From the NCBI RefSeq assembly GCF_002994745.2, contig NC_037091.1, positions 39,616,112-39,680,111 on the forward strand: a stretch of DNA of 64,000 nt, given 5' to 3'. Shown here piece after piece: positions 56,948 through 64,000 of the stretch (position 1 is the first letter of the stretch; each line of letters opens with the position of its first letter). The translations under genes were made by a program, and so were the position numbers. The stretch comes from Rosa chinensis (taxonomy: Eukaryota > Streptophyta > Magnoliopsida > Rosales > Rosaceae). The notes under the pieces were generated by a model. That model was not told the DNA's origin. It saw only the letters and a program-made list of their open reading frames with translations, and did no database searches.

Positions 56948-57566
56948 TGTCACACCCCTGATTTTTAACACAAATAAAAATCAATATACAATCTCATACT
57001 TATATATGCGTGATCGTTCAGCCATCAATGCAAAATACCTGAAAACTTTTTCCCTTTTAAACAAATTATATATTGATGCTCTGAACCCACTGTGTCAATA
57101 TTGATCCGCTCCACAGAGTCATATATTACATAGGGCTAAATACTAGTTAGTACCCTGTGGTTTAGGTCTAAAATCAATTCAGTCCCTGGACTTCTAATTT
57201 CATCAAAAACATCCCTGCACTTTCAATTTTGATCTAATAGGTCAAAATTACAGTGGCAGACAAACTAGAGCTCTAACTGAATCGTAACCTGTCACTCGAC
57301 CAAGGTTCAGTCTTACGATATACTGCCAAAAGTCAACTTGTGATATTAAATCCTCGAGCCGCACAATCCCTCGGAATAAAACATTTAAAGGAGTCGCACT
57401 GGACCCAAAATGTTACACAAATCTCAATGCTTTTCAAAACAATAGAAATCATCATTTCACACCCATTTGTTTTTCCGAAAAGCCACAACCCAAAACAATA
57501 CAAAGCATCATTCATGCATTTTGTTTCCATAAATCCACAAATCCACCAAAACATATATATTTCACG

Positions 57567-57611
<45 letters not shown>

Positions 57612-59022
57612 AGTCATCCGCTCTGGAATGCCTACTAATACTAACTATTGTTTGCAGTTACTAAATAACTCTCAAAACAATAAAGGTAATTCCGTTCGTA
57701 AATGAACCTTGTGAGATTACTCACCTCGAAATTCCCGTTGCGTCTTCACACCACTAGACTACTTACAGAATGCACTTTGTCAAGCACCTAAGGGAAGTAC
57801 AGCCTTGATTCAGTCAATGAAACACAAGAAATAACGTTCGAAACCCTAAATCGAATCAAAATTCACAAACTGACGCCAATTGAGGCGAAACCACTTCCGA
57901 GACCACCCAATGTCTCCAGAATACTTATACGATCGATATGTCAAAGTCACAAGTCGATCGGACGCTCAAATTCTCAAGGATCGAATCATCAAACGGTCCG
58001 AAATAGTAAAAACCACAATATATTCATATGATCTCCAAAAATTGCATATTATATATTGAAATGCTCATATTGACAAGTATATGATATATAAAATCTGAAA
58101 CTGTTCCATACATGGTCGGAACGCCGCCACAGGCAGTGGTGCACCACCACCGGCCAAACTCAAAATGACAACAATCAAGCCATCCATAAATGTTCATCAT
58201 GAAGAGTAGAGCAACTTTCATACCTGGAGCTAAGTCTGGTTCGGCTTAAATCGTCCAAGATTAAGCTTGCAAGATCAGCCAATCGCTACCGTCTGATCAA
58301 GCTCCAGATTCGATGTACACCGCTGATCTTCAAACGTTGATCTTTCACTCCACACACAAAATCGTCTTTCAAGGCGGGTATAGGGATGATCAAGAGGAGG
58401 AGGAGATTTCAAAACCGTGAAGAAATAGAATGGAAAGTCGTTGGAAATAGGAAAACCCGTCGGATCCTAATCGTACAACTAAGGCCGCCTTCGATTTCCT
58501 TCTGGGGTGCTCCACCGGTGAAACCAACACCAAGGGTCGACGGCAGAAGTTGAGGCGAGTCGGTTCAACCAGGGTCCGCCGCTGCTGGTGGCCGGAAAAC
58601 AGAGATGGGTCCGGGTCGGGTCACAGTCGGGTTGCACGGACTGAGGAGAGAGAACAGAGAGAATCCGGGGGAGAAAAGAGAAAAAAGGGAAATTTTGGGA
58701 TTAAATGAACAATCCTGGAATTTCTCCTATTTATATAAATTTCCCAAATTTTCAGTTGCTCATAACTTTCTCATACAAACTCCGATTCTCATGTTCCACA
58801 TGTCCACGAACTCGTATTGATGCGCTCTACAACTTTTGTGAAGAAAGTTTTTGGATATTCTCAACGTATCTTGAACTCCCCCCCCCTTAAATCCACACTT
58901 TTCGAATAAAAATTCGTCTGAAACACTTCCGCTCCGTCCACGAGCCACGAAACCGTCCAATAACCATAAATTAGATTCCTGAAAATCCTCAGAAAATAAA
59001 TACGAATTTCTGGGGCATCACA
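56948..59022. repeat. Solo LTR, 2075 bp, same family as 53500-56490
   Basis: TGTCACACCCC...GGGGCATCACA, flanked by TCCAT and TCCGT (4 of 5 identical). Similar in the first 100 bp to the copy at 50525 and near the end to the solo LTR at 53500-56490. A fragment of a foldback MITE (57133-57246) sits inside, and a (TA)n(CA)n run at 57567-57605. Confidence 0.78.
57133..57246. repeat. Single arm of a GGGCTAAATACT-family MITE
   Basis: About 114 bp matching the left arm of 48130-48544 nearly base for base; the other arm is missing. It replaces part of the LTR sequence, so a deletion probably removed the partner arm and neighbouring LTR. Confidence 0.75.
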
Positions 59023-59136
59023 TCCGTGTTGGAACATGCTTCTCGATCTGGGTCACTGTCGCTGCAACATGGGAAAGTGGAGAGAGGGCTTGATGTTGTA
59101 TAAGAAATGGACGGAGAAGGATTTGGCCTAAATACC

Positions 59137-60977
59137 TGATTACACGCATTTCTATGCACGTAATTACATTCTACATATTAGAATTAAGCTAATCTTCAAG
59201 TCAGTTAATATATAATTAATCTATTTTTATTTATTTTGTAGTAATAAGCGGAGTTGTAGATTTCGGAAGAAGTTGTGCAAAAATGGAGCAAATTGAGTTA
59301 TCGACAAAAAGACGAAAAGTCAACATTAGTCAACCATGATCAACTCGAATGAGGAGATATAATTTGGGCGGAGATGCCTCAAGACCGGAGCAAAAGAGAG
59401 GGAAAAAGAAAAATAGAATAATATTGAGAGGGATTAATAGACAATGTTCAATTAATTAAACAAATGTTTAACTAATTAGACAATTGTTTAATTATAGAAG
59501 GAGGCACGTGGGCTATGCAAACAGAATGAAGAGATGGCTTGATTAACATAATCATCTCCACCAATGAGCATGTGACACGCAGCAAGAAGAAAAGAAGAAA
59601 AGAAAAGACCAGATTTTCTTCTTCAATCCCAGCCACCCACACCAACCATTGTTTTTACTTCTTTAATCACAACCGTCCATTACTCATCCAATTTCTCCCC
59701 TCATGACCAGCCACTCCTTTTAATTGATGAATTCATCATTTCTCAGAGAACACCAACAGTAGCCGCACCACCGAAAAAACAGAGGCAACCCTTTTGGGCT
59801 GCTCTCTCTCCTCCTTCTCCTCCATTTTTTCCTCTTTTCTTTCTATTTTATTTTGAGATTTGAAGGACTACTCACACAAAGCTTGAAGGATCTATCAAAA
59901 GGCTCAACCTCTACAAGATTCAATATTTGAGTATTTTGTGGGAGTTGTAATTCAAGGCTAGTCATGCTAGCTTTTTAGCTATTTGTGACTATCCTTGTTT
60001 TCTCCCAAACTTCTCTATTCTTTGCTATTTGAATTTTGTAATCTTGATGTCTATGCTTATGGGTTGTGAGTAATTTCCTTGTTGGGGGTTAGGGTTGTGT
60101 GCTCTAACCCAAATCTTGTGTAAAAGATGTTTAATTTAATGTAATGATGCAATTTTCATATGATGGATGTTTATATCTATTTTTGTTGGGTTAAAATGCA
60201 TGTCTAGGAGCCTAGTCAACTCTAGGGTGTGTATTTTGAGCATGTCTAGGACGGAGTTAGAGGCTTGACCCCCTCTAATTCCTAAGCTAGAAACCTTAAA
60301 TTTCGTATTCGAGGGGTTATAAGCATGGTGATTTACACCCGTTGCATGATTGCGCGGGCGGGTCGCTTAGTAGTCTAATTCCTCGATCTCTACGCCTCTT
60401 GATGTGAATTAGTGACCCTTGAACCGGCTCTAATTCATACCAAGTGAGTTCCTACGACCCTTGAACCAGAGTAGGAATACCATTAGAAGGAATTTCGGTC
60501 CTTGAGCCTTGAACCGCCTTGGATACGACTACCGCCAAAGTAGGAAATTTGCATCTATATTAGTTTAGCTTCCGACGCATGAGATTTGGGTCAAGGAACC
60601 TCCCTAACACCCGGCATTCTCATTTTTATTGTTTACATTTCATTTTTATTTTTATTGCTTTACATTTCATTATTATTTGTTAAGTTAGAATCAACCCCCA
60701 AACATTAGGCTCTTCCACTCATTTGTGCATATCTACCACTAGGCTCTTAGTTTTGATTTGGCTTTGGTGAAAATCAAAGCCGAGCATTGCTAAGGCTTGG
60801 CGCCTTAGATTAGCATTTTTATTTCTTTTTCTTTCCTTTGTTTGCTAAGTGTCTTTATTTCTGATTACCCAAGGATTGTGGGTTAGCCACTAATCCCCGT
60901 GGTACGATAAACTTTGGGCATAATATTTTCCTATCTTGACAATGATACGTACACTTGCGTAAATGTGTATTAAGTCA
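59137..60977 (+). repeat. Solo LTR of Athila/Tat-type retrotransposon, 1841 bp
   Basis: Ends TGATTACACG and TATTAAGTCA, flanked by the exact 5-bp duplication ATACC (59132-59136 and 60978-60982). The 3' end has CCCCGTGGTACGATAAAC and GACAATGATACGTACACTT, a pattern shared in style with the Athila-like LTR of this window, which gives the orientation. It is not the same family. No internal part remains. Confidence 0.82.
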
Positions 60978-60982
60978 ATACC

Positions 60983-62460
60983 ATAATAGAGGGCATGGAT
61001 AGTATGGATATTTCACAATTGGAAAACCTTACGTGGCGCTGAGTTGGCATTGACTTTAATGCCACGTCAGCCTATAAATGGAGCAATTGGATGGAGTATG
61101 TTTCAGCTGTATCGCGAGGTGTTCTATCCAGCCAAATCACGGGGTGTCTTGACCTGCCATTATCGCTAAAAGTCTCGCTTATTTGTAAAACAAATGAAGG
61201 TCAGAGAGAAGATCAAGTGTACCGGCCTTCGATGCTCAGATGCCTAAGTCAGTATCATTTATAAGATAATGATAATAGAAAGCGACGGTAAACAGTTACC
61301 TCTTTTCGGTTGTTGGGGATGGCCTTCATGTAATGGGTTTGTAGGAGCTTGGTTTCATTTCATTCAGTGCGGGACGTTTGGGCTCCCGATACGGCCCCCA
61401 AGGGGTATTGGGACCCCTGGCTGGGAGCTCTTTCGTTACCTTATGAAGGTTGGATAAGCCTTGTGCTTCCGGTACTTGTGCCTGGGAGGTATATGTATAC
61501 CAATAAGTCCCCCAAGTCCCTGGTCAAGAGTTCTCTTGGATGGGGAGTTTATCTTTGGTAGAAGTATCAGAATTGCAAGACGATTCACTAGCCAAGTGGC
61601 TTCCGCATGACCATTACCCCTCAGTCCCCAAAGTCCCCACCTAAGAGGAGAATTGTCTGGGGTGGAAGGACCATTTTCTGCCTTTGTCATTGTATCGCTA
61701 TCGTGTACCCGTGGTAGGGTTTCATGCATCCTTTGGCGTGTTTGCTATGCCCTGGCAACATGTGTGTTGTTGCCATTAGCATTTCGTGTGCAGGAAGTCT
61801 GGTGTACTGGATTCCGTAACAGGTAATAATGGCGTAGTGGTAAGGACTCGAGGCGACGACGCATAACTTCCGTGACGCTCAGACATGTCGAGCACGTGGC
61901 AGGATCTGGTGTTGTTGTCCTTGCACGTCCAACAGTCCCCATACTCTCGTAGACCCTATATATAGACGGAGGAGGGGGATGGGAACGGTTACTGTTCCCT
62001 ATGCTTGGACGGAGTTTTGAAGAAGAAAGTGGGTAAAGTTGGAGCCTTTAGTACCCAAAAGTTTCAATCTTTCGTCTGTTGTTTTGAATTTCAGTTTTGG
62101 AGATGGCTTTGGTGTTTTCCTTTGCGGTTTTCATCTGAAGGAGTGAACAAGTACGTTGGCTTATTCCTTTTCTGGGTTTCGTTCTGGTAATTTATTGTTG
62201 ATGGAATGTGGGTTTGCTTAGGGTTCACTGTTCAGAGTTAAGAGTGGCCGGGAAATCTTGGGTCTTTGTGTTTCTGGGTTAGGTTTAGGGATGTGAATTT
62301 TGGGTTTGGTCGGTGCCTGTGTTTTGGCTCCTAACTAGTGCCGATTGGATTGTAAAATTTTATCGTGGGGTGGGTCGGTGAAGGCCATAGGGAGGAGTCA
62401 ATTGACTTACTTTGAGTGTCGTTCATAGCATGGAGTGTGACCATCGTGGCCGTGGCAGGT
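60983..62460. other. Probable 5' region of a further transposable element
   Basis: No coding region recognised. A TATA-like CCTATATATAGACGG lies at about 61953-61967, in plus orientation and upstream of the transposon-protein remnant at 62541. It may be an LTR or promoter, but its boundaries and any second copy are not in the window. Confidence 0.4.
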
Positions 62461-62540
62461 GAGAGGGCTCTGCTTGTAGTGGTGATGGCGAGGGTTCTTC
62501 TCGCGGCGGCCCGAATGGTGTTGAACCACTAACGGAAGTT

Positions 62541-63760
62541 GTGGATTCCGAGGTTCCAGGGGAGGAGTTTGAGCTGTTGGAGATTCCCCAATCGCCGTGC
62601 GGTCGATTGTGCGTTGCTCCTAATATGTCTATTGATCAGCTGGGGCCAAGCATAACGAAGGAGCAAATTGACGATATGAGGGTGACTTGGAGCATCTCGG
62701 ATAATGTGTTATTGAGTCCCTTGAGGGGTAACGAATTGTTCAGTCATCTCGAGCTGGGTTAGGCGTGCTTCCACGAGTACTAGCTAAAGCACGGGCTATC
62801 GTTTCCGATACTGGAGGAAATGCAATATCTGCTATCTTGCCTTAATATTTCCATGGAGCGGCTATCGCCCAACGCGTTGAGGCAGATGATGGGGTTCTTA
62901 GTTCTGTGGAAGCTTAGTAAGCAGCAGTGCCCGAGTATCAATGAGTTTAGCTCTATGTTCAAAATGTAGTATTCCACGAAGACCGTCGATAGCGAGTGCG
63001 TGAACTTCAGGTCACGTGGGGGCCAAATCATTAACGATTTGTCGTCCAACATTTACACTCAATAGAGGGGGAGACCCTGTCTCGTTGCTGATCTTTGGCA
63101 GAACTCCGATATGGTGCATTGGGCTCCTGTCGGTTTCAGCCCATTTGTGAGTATTGTTATCGCGTTTTTAGTGTACTTGTTTTACTAGTGCTAACAGTGT
63201 TGCTAATGGCGGGGTTCTTTGTATCGTAGTGAGGCAAGATACCAGTCTGACCCTGCTAGAGCGAAAGTATATTATGAGGGCTCTGGGCAAGTTCCTGAAG
63301 GGGAAGAGGTGGTTTTATCGCCTGTGTAGACTAGCGATATACGAGACATTTGAGTTAGGAAGGCTCCCCAGTGAGGGGTTGCTTTCATTTTTTTGTTGTA
63401 TCGTTTTCATTTGCCCTAGTGTGGCTCATTTGCTGATATGGTTCATCACCTCTTTTTTTTTTTTTTTTTTTTTTTAAGTCAACATGCCCAGCGAGTCTAC
63501 CACCAAGAGTGATGCCCCTTATGCTGAAGTGAATATTGATGCCATCATAGAAGAGTTATTGCAAGACTCGGAAGTGGTAAGGCATTGCAATGTGGATTTG
63601 GCGAACAAGAGAGTATAAGAGACCGAGCATCGGGTAAGCATGCAATTGCCAGATGATGGATACCAGAGGTTTCCCGATGTGCTGGAGTATCTTAATAGTC
63701 GGGCCGTGAATGCTAAAGTGCCAGTTGGTGCTGATGAGGGTGTCGTACGAGGGCAGCATA
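62541..63760 (+). pseudogene. Plant gypsy-type transposon protein remnant
   Basis: One plus frame, interrupted by several stops (62760-62762 and others before 63060), carries ITKEQIDDMRVTWSISDNV, then FPILEEMQYLLSCLNISMERL, SPNALRQMMGFLVLWKL and INEFSSMFKM, the layout of the putative gypsy-type transposon (PF04195-like) domain near the start of many plant retrotransposon polyproteins. Later pieces, RQDTSLTLLERKYIMRALGK (63229 on) and SESTTKSDAPYAEVNIDAI (63490 on), are separated by a poly(T) tract at 63450-63475. The region continues past the window. Not functional as seen. Confidence 0.5.
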
Positions 63761-64000
63761 ACTAGCTGGGGGAGGCTAGGTCTCGCTCCCGGGATGCAGC
63801 CGCTAAGACAATGCAGTGCTCAGAGAAGTCAGCGGGCGAGTCGAGGCAGCATTCTCTGGCTCCAGTGAGGCGAGAGGGGCAGTCCCCTCGAGTTCTGAGG
63901 GAGGCGGTGCATGCGGTGGAAGTTCTGATAGGGGGAAGTGTGCTTGCTAATGTCCGATTTGAGGGGCATTCCCCCGGTACTCGTGTGGAGGGAGGCGACC

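Noticed and set aside
1..64000. CRISPR arrays, bacterial operons, phage or viral genomes
   Set aside because: No spaced short direct-repeat array, no ribosome-binding-site-linked gene runs and no viral replication genes; all reverse transcriptases belong to plant LTR elements or a LINE remnant.

Overview
This is nuclear DNA from a flowering plant, most likely a eudicot. The evidence is plant-specific LTR retrotransposon families (Athila-like, several Copia), CACTA, hAT and Mutator-like DNA transposons with correct target-site duplications (TSDs), spliced genes with GT-AG introns, a plasmodesmal X8-domain gene, an atypical plant E2 enzyme and a UGT708-like glycosyltransferase remnant. Wording of several families recalls Rosaceae (rose or strawberry type), but that is only an impression. 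No prokaryotic, organellar or CRISPR-type system is present; about 80% of the window is mobile DNA.

Layout. 1-11263: an Athila-like Ty3/gypsy element on the minus strand, its left LTR cut by the window edge. 12090-17212: a complete Copia element (plus strand) with 216-bp LTRs and a GGAGG duplication, lying just upstream of a small membrane-protein ORF (17265-17747). 18716-25642: a second Copia element (minus strand) with 176-bp LTRs, a TTTAT duplication and an unusual primer-binding site. 25720-26111: MITE candidate. 26950-30095: saccharopine-dehydrogenase-like pseudogene broken by a CACTA element (27538-28678). 30334-31242: UGT fragment split by a hAT MITE (30420-30999). 31399-32808: long-inverted-repeat, Mutator-type element carrying five tRNA-like modules. 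32962-38874: full-length hAT transposon with an almost intact BED/hAT transposase. 39054-40055: poly(A) retroposon with a 16-bp TSD.

The host genes that look functional are few: the E2 gene (40351-41352, minus, intact single exon) and the three-exon X8/PDCB-type gene (42029-44263, minus, with a 34-bp micro-exon). The membrane-protein ORF at 17265-17747 is open, but its 5' part is unclear.

45491-50037 is a nest: a 9-bp-TSD element contains a MULE with a broken transposase, which contains a 415-bp fold-back MITE. From 50525 onward come a truncated LTR (with a hAT MITE inside), two solo LTRs of the same family (53500-56490 and 56948-59022) in a gene fragment, a third solo LTR of Athila type (59137-60977), and finally the decayed start of another plant transposon-protein region that runs off the right edge.

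The retrotransposon coding regions are broken by frameshifts and stops although two of them have nearly identical LTRs, so they are young but defective insertions. The most unusual signals are (i) a primer-binding site in the second Copia element that fits the anticodon arm of tRNA-Ile rather than a tRNA 3' end, (ii) a row of small hairpins with a shared loop and varying stems in the leader of the same element, and (iii) tRNA-Ala-like modules in the Mutator-type element.
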